This document shows, in pieces, positions 53,533-62,812 of a DNA stretch of 64,000 nt; the stretch's first letter is position 1, and every line of letters starts with the position of its first letter. The notes beneath the pieces were generated by a model that searched no databases, was not told the DNA's origin, and saw only the letters and a list, made by a program, of their open reading frames with translations. The stretch lies in NCBI GenBank assembly GCA_002437105.1, contig DJOB01000006.1, positions 294,686 through 358,685 on the forward strand. Reading direction: 5' to 3'. The DNA comes from Caryophanales bacterium UBA6449. GTDB taxonomy: Bacteria; Bacillota_I; Bacilli_A; RFN20; CAG-288. The translations under genes and the position numbers were made by a program.

Positions 53533-54267
53533 ATGAAGCTTCTAGAGCAAGCGATAGGTCCAGTCCGCGAACTGGTCTTTCTAGATTTAGAGGGAACTCA
53601 GACATCCCACGAAACTATCGCTATTGGTGCCTGTTCTTATATCTGCGATGAACATCTGCTGCCGGTGAAGGGCAAGCCTATCAAGATATTTAAAAGATTT
53701 ATTCGTGCGTCCTCTAAGGTGGGCAAGGTGGTGTCGGATCTCACCGGCATCACTGAGGACACGCTCGTGTCGCAGGGAATCGATTTCAATCGGGCGATCT
53801 CGGAGCTTATCGAGTCTACTAAGATCCCTGGCGGAAAGAGAAAATATATAACTTTTGGGAATCAGGACATCGTGATGTTGAAAGCTTCGACCCTCAAGGA
53901 TACTTCGGGCAAAGCTATGGCCTATTACAATCACATCAGGAGGAATTGGTTCGACTTTCAGGATTTCGTATCTCGCTATGTTTTCGATGGGAGACATGTT
54001 ACTTATTCTCAGCCGAAGCTGCTCCAGATCTTTGAAGCCGAGGATCTCAAACATGCTCACGATCCGCTGTACGATGCGGAGAATCTGAAGAACCTCTTTA
54101 TCGCTGTCTCTACTAAGCCGGAAATATTGATCGAATGGTTTCTCAAGAATGTGGAGAATTCACGTCATTCGGGCAAGATCCTGAAGCCCATCGTCGATCG
54201 GCTGCTCAGCGGCGAGACGATATCCCCGGAGAAATTCAGCGCCTTCCTCAAGGAGTACTTCGGATGA
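53533..54267 (+). CDS. DEDD-type 3'-5' exonuclease (KapD-like)
   Basis: 244 residues with the exonuclease motifs FLDLEGTQTSHE (ExoI), FGNQDIVMLK (ExoII) and HDPLYDAENLKNLF (ExoIII, with His as in the DEDDh class). The C-terminal 60 residues are not recognised. TTTGGAGGAG precedes the ATG. It overlaps recU as ATGA, so a DNA or RNA processing role alongside the resolvase is possible. Confidence 0.85.
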   Translation: MKLLEQAIGPVRELVFLDLEGTQTSHETIAIGACSYICDEHLLPVKGKPIKIFKRFIRASSKVGKVVSDLTGITEDTLVSQGIDFNRAISELIESTKIPGGKRKYITFGNQDIVMLKASTLKDTSGKAMAYYNHIRRNWFDFQDFVSRYVFDGRHVTYSQPKLLQIFEAEDLKHAHDPLYDAENLKNLFIAVSTKPEILIEWFLKNVENSRHSGKILKPIVDRLLSGETISPEKFSAFLKEYFG

Positions 54268-54905
54268 GCGATATCAGATATCCTGGCGGTCACACTTTCA
54301 AGGAGAAGGTCGCCAGCATCAAGGTGGATACTGGCGTCAAGCGCGTGTCTAAGAGCATGGCCGGACGGGCTAATATGGGCATGCAGCTGGAAGGCGATGT
54401 GATCAAGAGCTGCGATATCTTTCGGGAGCGCGGTTGGGCCAATATCTATAAAAGACCAACTCCTATTAGGATAGTTAAAGTTGATCCTAAGAATCCCTCT
54501 CATTTGACTTCGGCTTTCTTCGCCGAAAAATCCACGACCGATTTTGTCGGCGTCTATCGATCGAAGTATATAGATTTCGAGTGCAAGGAGGAGAAGACGG
54601 ATACTCTCCCCCTCGCTAACATCCGTCCCCAGCAGCTTACTCATCTGGATCAGGTGCTGAAGATGGGGGGAATCGGTTTCTTCATGGTCTGTTTTACCTC
54701 GAGGCAGGAGGTGTACATCCTCGATGCGAAGTACATACTCAAGAGTGCACTCGAGGATAGATCTAGGTCAGGATTCAAGAGGGATCTATTCATTGAGAAG
54801 GGAGCTCTAGTTCAGCAGGGCTACTCCCCTAGGCTGGAGATCCTCAAAGCTATCGATTCGCTGTACTTTGATAAGCCTTTCGACCCTAATAATCCTAAGA
54901 GTTAA
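54264..54905 (+). CDS. recU: Holliday junction resolvase RecU
   Basis: RecU cuts four-way DNA junctions during recombination and chromosome segregation in Firmicutes. From the ATG at 54264 it has 213 residues, the family size. Active-site candidates are Asp in TTDFVGVY and Glu/Lys in YIDFECKEEKT; RPQQLTHLDQVLKMGGIGFF is also characteristic. AAGGAG precedes the start. Its end overlaps the convergent nth gene by 11 bases. Confidence 0.94.
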   Translation: MSDIRYPGGHTFKEKVASIKVDTGVKRVSKSMAGRANMGMQLEGDVIKSCDIFRERGWANIYKRPTPIRIVKVDPKNPSHLTSAFFAEKSTTDFVGVYRSKYIDFECKEEKTDTLPLANIRPQQLTHLDQVLKMGGIGFFMVCFTSRQEVYILDAKYILKSALEDRSRSGFKRDLFIEKGALVQQGYSPRLEILKAIDSLYFDKPFDPNNPKS

Positions 54906-55545
54906 CTTTATTTTCACTGAGTTTGGCCCGTATATAGTCCCACGCCTGTTGACCGGTGATGTTTGGTCGGCAGTAGGTTCGACCGAAGAGGATCAGCTGC
55001 CGGTGGATATTTATCGGCTCCCCCAATCCTTTAAACGATCTCTCGAGACTCGCTTCGATCTGCACTCGATCCAGGTTCCGGCGTACGAGTTCCAGCGTTC
55101 TAGATACGCGCTCGACATGGGTGTCGACAGGTATATAGGGGAAGTCGTAGATCTCTCCGAGGAAGACCCCAGCCGTTTTGTATCCCACACCTGGAAGTTC
55201 GGTCAGCTTCTTTCTATCCAGCGGTATATCTCCGTGTAGAGGACCAGTGATGGATCGGGCTGCCGCCACGATATTCTTCGATTTGGTCGGAGCTAGACCG
55301 ACGGGTCTAACTATCGCTTCGATTTCTCTTGGATCTGCTTCAGCTAGGCTCTGGATCGTGGGAAATCTGGCGAAGAGCGTCGGTGTAACCCTATTGACGG
55401 ATCTATCGGTAGCTTGGGCGGATAGCATCACACAGAAGAGGAATTGCCACGGTTTCTCGCGGTCGAAAGAGAGAAAGGTGGCGACCTGTCCAAACTCCTT
55501 CTGCAGGAAGGCGGCGACTAACTCCGCTTTTTCGCGGTTCGTCAC
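54895..55545 (-). CDS. nth: Endonuclease III (Nth) without the iron-sulfur cysteines
   Basis: A base-excision DNA glycosylase/AP lyase of 216 residues. The helix-hairpin-helix LPGVGYKTAGVFLGE holds the catalytic Lys, and VDTHVERVSRTL the catalytic Asp. The C-terminus normally has four Cys ligands (C-x6-C-x2-C-x5-C) for a [4Fe-4S] cluster; here only one is left (LFGRTYCRPN) and the loop is shortened. GTG start, overlapping the dnaD stop as GTGA. Confidence 0.93.
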   Translation of the reverse strand: MTNREKAELVAAFLQKEFGQVATFLSFDREKPWQFLFCVMLSAQATDRSVNRVTPTLFARFPTIQSLAEADPREIEAIVRPVGLAPTKSKNIVAAARSITGPLHGDIPLDRKKLTELPGVGYKTAGVFLGEIYDFPYIPVDTHVERVSRTLELVRRNLDRVQIEASLERSFKGLGEPINIHRQLILFGRTYCRPNITGQQAWDYIRAKLSENKVNS

Positions 55546-56195
55546 TTCTTCTTGTCTCCATCTTCGAGCCAGGAGCCCATGAGCGTCTCTCGCAGTTTGC
55601 TATCGTCTCGTGACTCCTCGTTCCTGGCGGTATAACCCTCCTTGGAGAAGTCATCCTCCTTCTCGAGGCGCAACACCTCGCTAGCGATCCTGTTGATGGT
55701 TGGATTCTGACCCTTGTTGCGGATATTCTCGATGGCGACCTTCATCATCTTGACCGTGGCTCCCTCTCTCAGCATCGCGGAAACCTTATCCATCTCCACA
55801 GGTGAGAGGGAGGAGCGCTTCAGTTCGGATAGCAGCATCTCATGTATTTCTGACATGACTTTGCCGGAGTCGTCCTTCTTCAGGAGGATGTCCTTCTGCA
55901 GATCGGAGAACAGCTTGTCGAACAGTCCTTTCAGGGAGAGTTTCGGAACCAGGTCAACCACTTCGTAGGTGATCAGTTTCTTGTCGAGGAGCCTAGACAG
56001 CGACGCGTCGATCTGGTCGGCGGGTACGGTCATGTAGGTGGTGAGAGTGGAAGAGAGAATGGGGGTCTGGGGATCGATCTTCTCCAGCTGGTCGATCAAT
56101 AGCAGAGTGACCACATCTATCTCTTTCAGGTTATAGAGTTTGTATTTTTTCACCAGCAGTGCGCGCCAGTCGATATCGGTATAACTGAAATCCAT
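55542..56195 (-). CDS. dnaD: DnaD-family replication initiation protein
   Basis: 217 residues. The N-terminal winged helix includes NLKEIDVVTLLLIDQLEK and a variable wing; the C-terminal DnaD domain (about 105-180) includes LSPVEMDKVSAMLREGATVKMMKVAIENI and INRIASEVLR. DnaD helps load the helicase at origins and restart sites. The dnaD-nth order and nearby recU match the conserved Bacillus arrangement. CGGAGG precedes the ATG. Confidence 0.88.
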   Translation of the reverse strand: MDFSYTDIDWRALLVKKYKLYNLKEIDVVTLLLIDQLEKIDPQTPILSSTLTTYMTVPADQIDASLSRLLDKKLITYEVVDLVPKLSLKGLFDKLFSDLQKDILLKKDDSGKVMSEIHEMLLSELKRSSLSPVEMDKVSAMLREGATVKMMKVAIENIRNKGQNPTINRIASEVLRLEKEDDFSKEGYTARNEESRDDSKLRETLMGSWLEDGDKKK

Positions 56196-56292
56196 GTTGT
56201 TAACCTCCGTGTGAATGATACATAAAACAAGTATATTATCTCGTGGGTGTATGTAATTATCTTCCCTTGATCATAGTAAGGAGGAAAAGTGA

Positions 56293-57543
56293 ATGAGTGG
56301 AAAGAAAGTCTCCAGCGCCTCTGAATCTGCTCTCAGAGCGCTGAAGGAAGCTAGGACGAGAAGAAGTATGAATTCTCTTTTCTCCGCCTCCTACGAAGCT
56401 CAGATCAGGACTCACCTCAAAGAGGTGAAGAGAGAGTTTGGCTCACAGGTAGAACCCGATATGGTGCCTGCCGACCAGATTGAAAATCGTTCGAACGCTA
56501 CCTCTCACCCTGAAACAGCAGGTGAAGGTGGTATCTCCGGCGAGCAGAAGAGCGACAAGGATCGCCTAGATAAAGGCATCAGCCTGGAGAAGCACTCGGT
56601 TAAAAGCTGGTTTAAATCGGCGATCAGCGGAATGTTCATAGGGTTGGCGGTCGTGGTTCCTGGCATATCGGGAGCGACTATCTCTATAATTTTTAAATTA
56701 TATGAAAAGATAATATTTGCGATATCTTCGCTGTTGAAGCAATTTAAGAGATCTGTTATTTGGTTGCTTCCTTTGATCGTCGGTATGGCCGTAGGAGTGA
56801 TCGGTGGATTCTTCGGGGTTAAGGAGGCGCTCAACTATATTCCCTTCGCCACTGTGTGTCTATTCGCAGGATTGATGATAGGAGCCTTCCCTACTGTCTA
56901 CTGTGAGGTCGCTAGAGCTAAGAAGAGTCCGCTGCGGATCATCATGCTGATACTGGGGGTGGTAGTTCCCGTGGGACTCAGCGTTCTCACGACCAATGTG
57001 ATTCATGCCGACGCGGCTGGCGATCCTCTCGCGGTCATATCGTGGTGGGAGTACTTGTACATGATCCTAGCGGGAGCGGTTGTCGCTCTGACGCAGATAG
57101 TCCCTGGACTCTCCGCTTCCTCCTTCATGATGATGATCGGTTATTTCACGCCTATAGTGAACAGTATCAGCCTCACCTATTGGAAGTCTAATCCCCTGGT
57201 CTTCGCGGTCTATGGATGCTTGGTCCTAGGGTTCCTTGTGGGACTTATCGCCTTCTCCAAACTTATCAACGTCCTGCTGGAGAAGAAGAGAGAGACCACC
57301 TTTTTCCCGATCGTCGGCCTATCGATCGGCTCCATCATCTGCATGTTCTATAACCCGGAGATCTACAAGATCTACCAGGGATGGATCAAGGGTGGAAATT
57401 CTTCCGCTACCGTATCTATGTGGACCGATATCGATATTGCCGTAGCTCTATTGCTAGTCGGGTTCGCTATCTCGATCTCCTTCGTTATCTATGAGAGAAA
57501 TAGAGCTAAAAGATCTCTAGCGATGAAGGGAAAGAACAGATGA
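56293..57543 (+). CDS. DUF368 membrane protein, undecaprenyl phosphate translocase-like
   Basis: 416 residues with a hydrophilic, charged N-terminus of about 108 residues that ordinary members lack, followed by some eight to nine spans. The signatures GLAVVVPGISGATISIIFKLYE and VALTQIVPGLSASSFMMMIGYF are the two DUF368 half-repeats. Proteins of this family (PopT) have been reported to return undecaprenyl phosphate across the membrane. It opens a three-gene operon. Confidence 0.9.
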   Translation: MSGKKVSSASESALRALKEARTRRSMNSLFSASYEAQIRTHLKEVKREFGSQVEPDMVPADQIENRSNATSHPETAGEGGISGEQKSDKDRLDKGISLEKHSVKSWFKSAISGMFIGLAVVVPGISGATISIIFKLYEKIIFAISSLLKQFKRSVIWLLPLIVGMAVGVIGGFFGVKEALNYIPFATVCLFAGLMIGAFPTVYCEVARAKKSPLRIIMLILGVVVPVGLSVLTTNVIHADAAGDPLAVISWWEYLYMILAGAVVALTQIVPGLSASSFMMMIGYFTPIVNSISLTYWKSNPLVFAVYGCLVLGFLVGLIAFSKLINVLLEKKRETTFFPIVGLSIGSIICMFYNPEIYKIYQGWIKGGNSSATVSMWTDIDIAVALLLVGFAISISFVIYERNRAKRSLAMKGKNR

Positions 57544-58166
57544 GATTCAACTTTGAAAAGAAGGAGCGCACCTCTTCAAAGGAGAGGAGACTCGAGTATA
57601 TAAGGGAGCTCTCCGACTCCTTTGATATCGATGAGGATAAGCACGAGATGCTTATTGAATTCAGATACGATAGATTCTCCGATATATTCAATACGAGTTT
57701 AGGTAGAAAAGGTGGTATTCCGCTGATTAGAAACGAGATGATGGAGACGCTCGAGAGGTGCTTTCGCTTCCGCCCGATCGGTTATTCTGTGCGGTTCGAT
57801 TTTGTGGTATCCGATCTGGAAGGACATACGGTGGAGGAGGCGGAGAAGTGCTTTGTCCACAGCATCTCTCTAGGCGGCTATGTCTCTTCCAAGGAAGGAA
57901 AGGGCAAAACGATGACCGCCCTCGTTCTCACTATCGTCGGTATTTTGATCTTGGTCTTTACTAGCCTCTGTACTGGATTGGGTTGGGTCGATGTGGAAGG
58001 GGCGACATGGAAGATCATGAGCGAGGTTCTAGATATCGCTGCTTGGGTATTCATCTGGGAGGCGGTGACCATCTACTTCATCGATAGACCGGAACGGAAA
58101 CTATTTATCCGCAATTTTAAGAAGAGCCTAACGGAAGTGACCTTCAGGGAGGACAGGAGTGACTGA
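57540..58166 (+). CDS. Unrecognised membrane protein, two spans
   Basis: 208 residues: a charged cytoplasmic-like N-terminal part (about 1-123) with a KMTA-like segment before the first span (about 124-145), a short loop with GWVDVEGATWK and a second span (about 160-180), then a basic tail. The start overlaps the DUF368 stop as ATGA. I do not recognise the family. Its tight coupling suggests a role with the lipid-carrier transporter. Confidence 0.75.
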   Translation: MRFNFEKKERTSSKERRLEYIRELSDSFDIDEDKHEMLIEFRYDRFSDIFNTSLGRKGGIPLIRNEMMETLERCFRFRPIGYSVRFDFVVSDLEGHTVEEAEKCFVHSISLGGYVSSKEGKGKTMTALVLTIVGILILVFTSLCTGLGWVDVEGATWKIMSEVLDIAAWVFIWEAVTIYFIDRPERKLFIRNFKKSLTEVTFREDRSD

Positions 58167-59403
58167 TAACAGGGTTTCACTATTACCGGGAATACTGGTG
58201 TCTCCGGATCGGGCTGAACACGATACCTGGGTCGCTTTCGATTGCATCTTTCCTGATGGTATGAAACTATCCGATGCCGATCTTGCTAGGTATCGCCAAA
58301 TGGTTGGTAAGCCGCTATCCAACGGTGGGGTGAAGAGCCTCTCCAACATACTCAGGCGACTCGGCTTCGTGTGCATCGCGAGAGGAACGTATGCGAGTCC
58401 GCTCAAACGGGTGAAGATCCCTGAAGAGATCCTGTCTGCGATCGACTCTTTCATCTCCAAAAAAGGCGGCTGCTCCTACGAGGAGATCCAGGTTGAATTC
58501 CATAAGTCCCTGATCGCGATTGGGATAGATAATCGGTACATGCTCAAGTCCGCTCTCGATCCTGATCTACCTGAAAGCTTCAGGCCGGGTAGGGATGAGA
58601 TATCCGTGGGATCAGAGGATTCCTCGCTAGAATCCTATTTTTCACAGGAGAGGGTCGATCTAGGGGCGATCTCTAAAAAGTATCCCGGTATCAAGCGATC
58701 CTTCCTTCTCAATAGGCTCTATTCACAGGCGGGAATGGTCCGGATCACTGCGGATGTCTTTGAAAAGTACTCGGCCCTCGGGGTCTCTAAGGAGGATGAG
58801 AACTCCTTGCGCGCCTTTGTCAGCGAGTGCATCAACCGAGATGGCTACGCTCAGATCTCGCTAGTCGAGAAAAAGATGTCCTCTCTCCAATCGAAATGCT
58901 TTAGAGATCTTGATCATCGCTATATCGATTCTGTCATTTCCGAGATATTGGGTGAAGGGTTCACCGTCGGTAATACCTTGATCATCCGCGGAAGAAAGGG
59001 AGCGAAGATCAGTGCGACCCAGGTGGTACTTGCGAGCTCTAGAGGGATCGGGACGATCGAGCAGTTGCGGAAGAAGGTGGCGGAACTCACGGGAAAAAGA
59101 CCGGGTCTGGTCGACACCCTCATCGCGATGGGTACGCGAGCTATGCTCGTAGATTCGACTGCCGGTCGGATACTCGAAGTAGATCGAGAAGGATTGAAGT
59201 CCGCCTATAGAGTTCTGGTGATGAGACTTGATAGAGGCGTCTTTAATTCGGACGAAAACCTGGTGCTCCCTTCCGTTTCCGGTATCGTGTGGGATAGGTA
59301 TTCGATCTTCTCTCTGGCTGTATACATGGGAAAGAACGATATAAAGAGGATGATTATCGATAGATCCGATAGAGGTTTCTCATACACCTTGAGGAGTGCC
59401 TAG
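58159..59403 (+). CDS. Unrecognised soluble protein with apparent winged-helix repeats
   Basis: 414 residues, no membrane spans or signal. It appears to be made of several helix-rich units of 60-90 residues with patterns like GVKSLSNILRRLGFVCIARGTY, CSYEEIQVEFHKSL, and later IGTIEQLRKKVAELTGK, reminiscent of winged-helix modules. GTG start at 58159 with AGGGAGG upstream, overlapping the previous gene. No catalytic motif is seen; function unknown. Confidence 0.75.
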   Translation: MTDNRVSLLPGILVSPDRAEHDTWVAFDCIFPDGMKLSDADLARYRQMVGKPLSNGGVKSLSNILRRLGFVCIARGTYASPLKRVKIPEEILSAIDSFISKKGGCSYEEIQVEFHKSLIAIGIDNRYMLKSALDPDLPESFRPGRDEISVGSEDSSLESYFSQERVDLGAISKKYPGIKRSFLLNRLYSQAGMVRITADVFEKYSALGVSKEDENSLRAFVSECINRDGYAQISLVEKKMSSLQSKCFRDLDHRYIDSVISEILGEGFTVGNTLIIRGRKGAKISATQVVLASSRGIGTIEQLRKKVAELTGKRPGLVDTLIAMGTRAMLVDSTAGRILEVDREGLKSAYRVLVMRLDRGVFNSDENLVLPSVSGIVWDRYSIFSLAVYMGKNDIKRMIIDRSDRGFSYTLRSA

Positions 59404-59407
59404 ATTT

Positions 59408-60310
59408 CTAGATGACATTCATGTCATCAGCGAGCATGCTGTCGATGATTCCATCGCCTAAACCGGTCATCGGCACGACGATGAAATCGGCGTCGGTGAG
59501 GTTCGCTACGGTTAAGAACAGTTTTCCAGCTGGGATGATGACATCGGCGCGATCGGGTTTGAGACGGTATTTGAGCATCCTTTCGGGGACGGAGAGCTCA
59601 TCGAGTCTCTTATAGAGATCCTTGAGCTCCGAGGAGGCGAGGATGTGATTTCCCTTCTTGTCCTTCTGGCTGGATAGTTTCCAGTATCGGTTGATATTGC
59701 CCCCGGTTCCTACCAGGTTGATCTTGCCAAACTCCTTGCGGTACCCCGCGACCGTCTTCTTCAGCTTTGTCCATTCATCGGGGGAATCAGCGTGGGCGAG
59801 GATCCTCAAAGTTCCTAGGGGATAGCTGTGGCTATCGATGATCTTCCCGTCGGAATACATGGTCACTTCGGTGGATCCGCCTCCGACATCCATGAAGATC
59901 CAGTTGCCGGAGTTGAATTTCAGATCGCGCGCGATCTTGACGATGGTCTTAGCCTCGGTTTCACCGGAGATGATCCTCACATCGACTCCGGTCTCCTTTC
60001 TTATGCGCCAGATGATGTCTTCACCGTTCTTCGCTTCGCGCATCGCGGAGGTGGCGAGAGCCTGGTACTGCACCACGCCGTAGATCTCCATCAGGGCCTT
60101 GAAGCAGGATATGGTGCGGATCAGCTGATCCTCCTTCTTCAGTCCGATAGATCCTGTGCGAAAGACATCCACACCTAATCTCAGGGGGACGCGGAGCTCC
60201 TGAACCGGATAGCTTCCTAACTGTCCTCTCTCGTTGAGGTAGACGTTCTTGATGACGAAACGAGCGGCATTGGTACCGATATCGATGCCAGCGTAGAATC
60301 CCTGTTTCAA
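59408..60310 (-). CDS. ppx: Exopolyphosphatase, Ppx/GppA family
   Basis: 300 residues with the ASKHA-fold motifs YAGIDIGTNAARFVI (phosphate 1), ATSAMREAKNGEDI, IFMDVGGGSTEVTM (phosphate 2) and the C-terminal VVPMTGLGDGI. It splits phosphate from polyphosphate ends, or pppGpp. The start is TTG at 60310, with TAGGAGG eight bases upstream. It follows ppk on the same strand. It is a short, single-core form lacking the C-terminal domains of longer Ppx proteins. Confidence 0.92.
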   Translation of the reverse strand: MKQGFYAGIDIGTNAARFVIKNVYLNERGQLGSYPVQELRVPLRLGVDVFRTGSIGLKKEDQLIRTISCFKALMEIYGVVQYQALATSAMREAKNGEDIIWRIRKETGVDVRIISGETEAKTIVKIARDLKFNSGNWIFMDVGGGSTEVTMYSDGKIIDSHSYPLGTLRILAHADSPDEWTKLKKTVAGYRKEFGKINLVGTGGNINRYWKLSSQKDKKGNHILASSELKDLYKRLDELSVPERMLKYRLKPDRADVIIPAGKLFLTVANLTDADFIVVPMTGLGDGIIDSMLADDMNVI

Positions 60311-60352
60311 ATCGATGTCCTCCTACATGTGTGATTCTGATATCTGACGAGC

Positions 60353-62437
60353 TCAGTTGGATCTGGTCTTATCTGCGAGAGCCAGCTGGGTCAACACCTC
60401 TTGGCTGCGGATGATCTTCTCCTTCGGCTTCCGGGGAACGGGCAGGTAATCAGGTCCGCCGTTCACGATGCTGGCCTGGCAGTTGTCGGCGAGTCCAGCA
60501 TCCACGATGGCTTCCAGTTTCTTCTGGCAGTCAGGGTCGAATACGGGGGTGACAACCTCTATTCTGTTATATAGATTTCTCGGCATCCAGTCAGCCGATC
60601 CCATGAAGTATAGAGGGTGTCCGCCATTCTGGAAGATGAATATTCTCGAGTGCTCCAGATAGCGGTCGATGATCGCTTTTATCCGGATGTTCCCCTTCAG
60701 TTTAGGCAGGGTAGTCACTAGCGAGTTGTTGCCTCTTATCAGCAGATCGATAGGCACGTTGTTCGCGGCCGCTTCATAGAGGAGCGCGACCATCGGTTTA
60801 TCCGTTATATGGTTGATCTTGATCTTGATGCCTGCTGGCTTTCCGGCTAGAGCGTTCTTCTCCTCGTTCCGTATCAGGCGCTGGAAGACCGATTGCATGT
60901 GGTTCGGTGAGACCAGGAGGTAGTGGAATGTCTGCTTGCGGTAGGGCTCGGCGATAAAGTTGAATATCTGACCGACCTCCTTGACGATCTTGCGGTTGGC
61001 GGTGAAGAGGAGACAGTCGGTATAGGTCTTAGCGTTGCCCTCGTGGAAGTTTCCGGTGGATACTACGGCGATATTCTTTCCGCCTTTGATATTGACCCAG
61101 ACCACCTTGCCGTGGACCTTGAATCCCTCGGTGGAGGGAAGGACTTCGACCCCCGCCTCTCTCAGCGTCTGGGAGATGAGGATGTTCGAGGACTCGTCGA
61201 AGCGGGCCATGAGCTCGACCATCGCAGTGACCTTCTTGCCATTTTTGGCGGCTGCCGCGAGCGCCTTTACGACCTGGGATTCGTTGGCGGCACGGTAGAT
61301 GGTGGCTTTGATCTCCTTGACTTGGGGAGAGATAGCGCACTCCTGCAGGAATTTGACGAAGGTATCGAAAGACTCGTAGGGCACATGGATGAGAAGATCC
61401 TTCTTCCGGATTCTCTCGATCAGCGAGGTGCCGGAGTCGACCTCCGAGATCTCGACGGTGGGCCAGGGTTTGCTGCGCAGGGGAGCCCCGGGCTTATCGA
61501 TATAGGGGAATTTCGAGAGGTCGCGGTGGTTGTGGTAGCGTCCGCCGACGGATACTAGATCCAGCTTATCGACGTGGAGGCGACGGTTGAGGATGGATTT
61601 GAGATCGGAGGGTATACCTTCGCCGAAGATGACTCGGACGGGCATGCCCTTTCTCCTGTCCTTGACGGCCTGGGTGATGGAGCGCAGTATTCCCTCTTCG
61701 GGATCGCTTTCGACCTCCATCTCGGCATCCTTGGAGAATTTCAGTGCATAAGCGGAGAAGCGCGTGTAGCCAGAGCCGATGAATATGTGGGGGAGATGCA
61801 TTCTGACGATGTCGTCCAGATACATCACACAGGAGGTCTTATCGTCGCGGTCAGGGATCTTGATAAACCTGCCGCAGAGGGCTACGGGAAGGGCGAGAAT
61901 CGCGTAGGCCGGCTTCTTGTCATCAGCTTCCATCTTTACTGCTAGATAGATGTGAGCATCGTTGACCGACGATAGGTCCGCCCGGTCGGTGATGATGGTG
62001 GGGTTGATGTAGTCCGAGACGTGGCGCATGAAGTAGTCGTGCACATAATCCCGCTGCTTCGGGGTGAGTTCTGACTCGTTCACCAGCGCGATTCCCCGTT
62101 TCAGCAGGCTGGCGAATACCTCCTTCTCCACTTCGACATATTCGTTGTTGTACTCTTCGGTCAGATCCTTGATGATGCTGATCTGGCGCTTAGCATCCTT
62201 GCGCTCATCCTTGATCCCACCGGCTTTGGATTCGGCGATCCTCTGGAGGGAGGCGACACGAACCTTGTAGAACTCATCCAGGTTGGAGGAGTAGATACCG
62301 AGGAACATCAGCCTGTCATAGAGGGGGAGTTTGACTTTGCTAGCTTCTTTGAGGATACGATGGTTAAAATACATCCAGGATATGTCGCGGTCGACGTACT
62401 CGTTGCTCTTCAGGTCGAGTTTTCTCTTGCTGCCCAT
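60353..62437 (-). CDS. ppk: Polyphosphate kinase Ppk1
   Basis: 694 residues, normal length. It makes polyphosphate from ATP. Characteristic stretches are DISWMYFNHRILKEA, SSNLDEFYKVRVASLQR, IHVPYESFDTFVKFLQEC, ATIYRAANESQVVKAL, and the phospho-His motif region in FKVHGKVVWVNI. A GAGG-containing site precedes the ATG. With ppx it forms a polyphosphate synthesis and breakdown pair, in keeping with the phosphate regulon in this window. Confidence 0.97.
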   Translation of the reverse strand: MGSKRKLDLKSNEYVDRDISWMYFNHRILKEASKVKLPLYDRLMFLGIYSSNLDEFYKVRVASLQRIAESKAGGIKDERKDAKRQISIIKDLTEEYNNEYVEVEKEVFASLLKRGIALVNESELTPKQRDYVHDYFMRHVSDYINPTIITDRADLSSVNDAHIYLAVKMEADDKKPAYAILALPVALCGRFIKIPDRDDKTSCVMYLDDIVRMHLPHIFIGSGYTRFSAYALKFSKDAEMEVESDPEEGILRSITQAVKDRRKGMPVRVIFGEGIPSDLKSILNRRLHVDKLDLVSVGGRYHNHRDLSKFPYIDKPGAPLRSKPWPTVEISEVDSGTSLIERIRKKDLLIHVPYESFDTFVKFLQECAISPQVKEIKATIYRAANESQVVKALAAAAKNGKKVTAMVELMARFDESSNILISQTLREAGVEVLPSTEGFKVHGKVVWVNIKGGKNIAVVSTGNFHEGNAKTYTDCLLFTANRKIVKEVGQIFNFIAEPYRKQTFHYLLVSPNHMQSVFQRLIRNEEKNALAGKPAGIKIKINHITDKPMVALLYEAAANNVPIDLLIRGNNSLVTTLPKLKGNIRIKAIIDRYLEHSRIFIFQNGGHPLYFMGSADWMPRNLYNRIEVVTPVFDPDCQKKLEAIVDAGLADNCQASIVNGGPDYLPVPRKPKEKIIRSQEVLTQLALADKTRSN

Positions 62438-62566
62438 TTTCCTTACCTCAAACTGTATTTATTTTACCTTAATAGCGCGTTTCGATTTTCACCAGATATG
62501 CTTTGCATATCGGTGGCTCGCTTAGTTCACTCGTTTATAATCTTGTCTGTTCAGGAGGGTTGGCGA

Positions 62567-62773
62567 ATGAAGGTAGTGAAAGTTGATCCGACGATGTGCA
62601 TCGGCTGCGGCACCTGCGCCGCGATCGCGGAGAACATGTTCGAGATAAATCCTGAGGACGGACTCGCGGTGGTGAAGAATCCTGACGCTGCGCTGACTGG
62701 CGATGATCTGGATCTGGCGGAACAGGCGGTGACCTGCTGCCCCAGCGGTGCAATCTCGATTCAGGACAAGTAG
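62567..62773 (+). CDS. Small ferredoxin
   Basis: 68 residues with CIGCGTC at 11-17 and a distal CCPSGAI at 57-63, the ligand pattern for a single [4Fe-4S] cluster. It is an electron carrier of low potential. I use the ATG at 62567 with CAGGAGGG upstream; the longer open frame from 62360 runs through intergenic sequence. Confidence 0.92.
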   Translation: MKVVKVDPTMCIGCGTCAAIAENMFEINPEDGLAVVKNPDAALTGDDLDLAEQAVTCCPSGAISIQDK

Positions 62774-62806
62774 AAAAAGGCCGGGTCTCTGCCCGGTCTT
62801 TTTGTA
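62773..62806. terminator. Bidirectional terminator between ferredoxin and rluB
   Basis: A 7-bp G/C-rich stem (GGCCGGG with CCCGGTC, one G-T pair) flanked by A5 on the left and T5 on the right. Confidence 0.88.
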
Positions 62807-62812
62807 TTCGAC

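Noticed and set aside
62360..62566. Long N-terminal extension of the ferredoxin
   Set aside because: It lies in intergenic sequence and the ATG at 62567 has a strong ribosome site and matches ferredoxin length.
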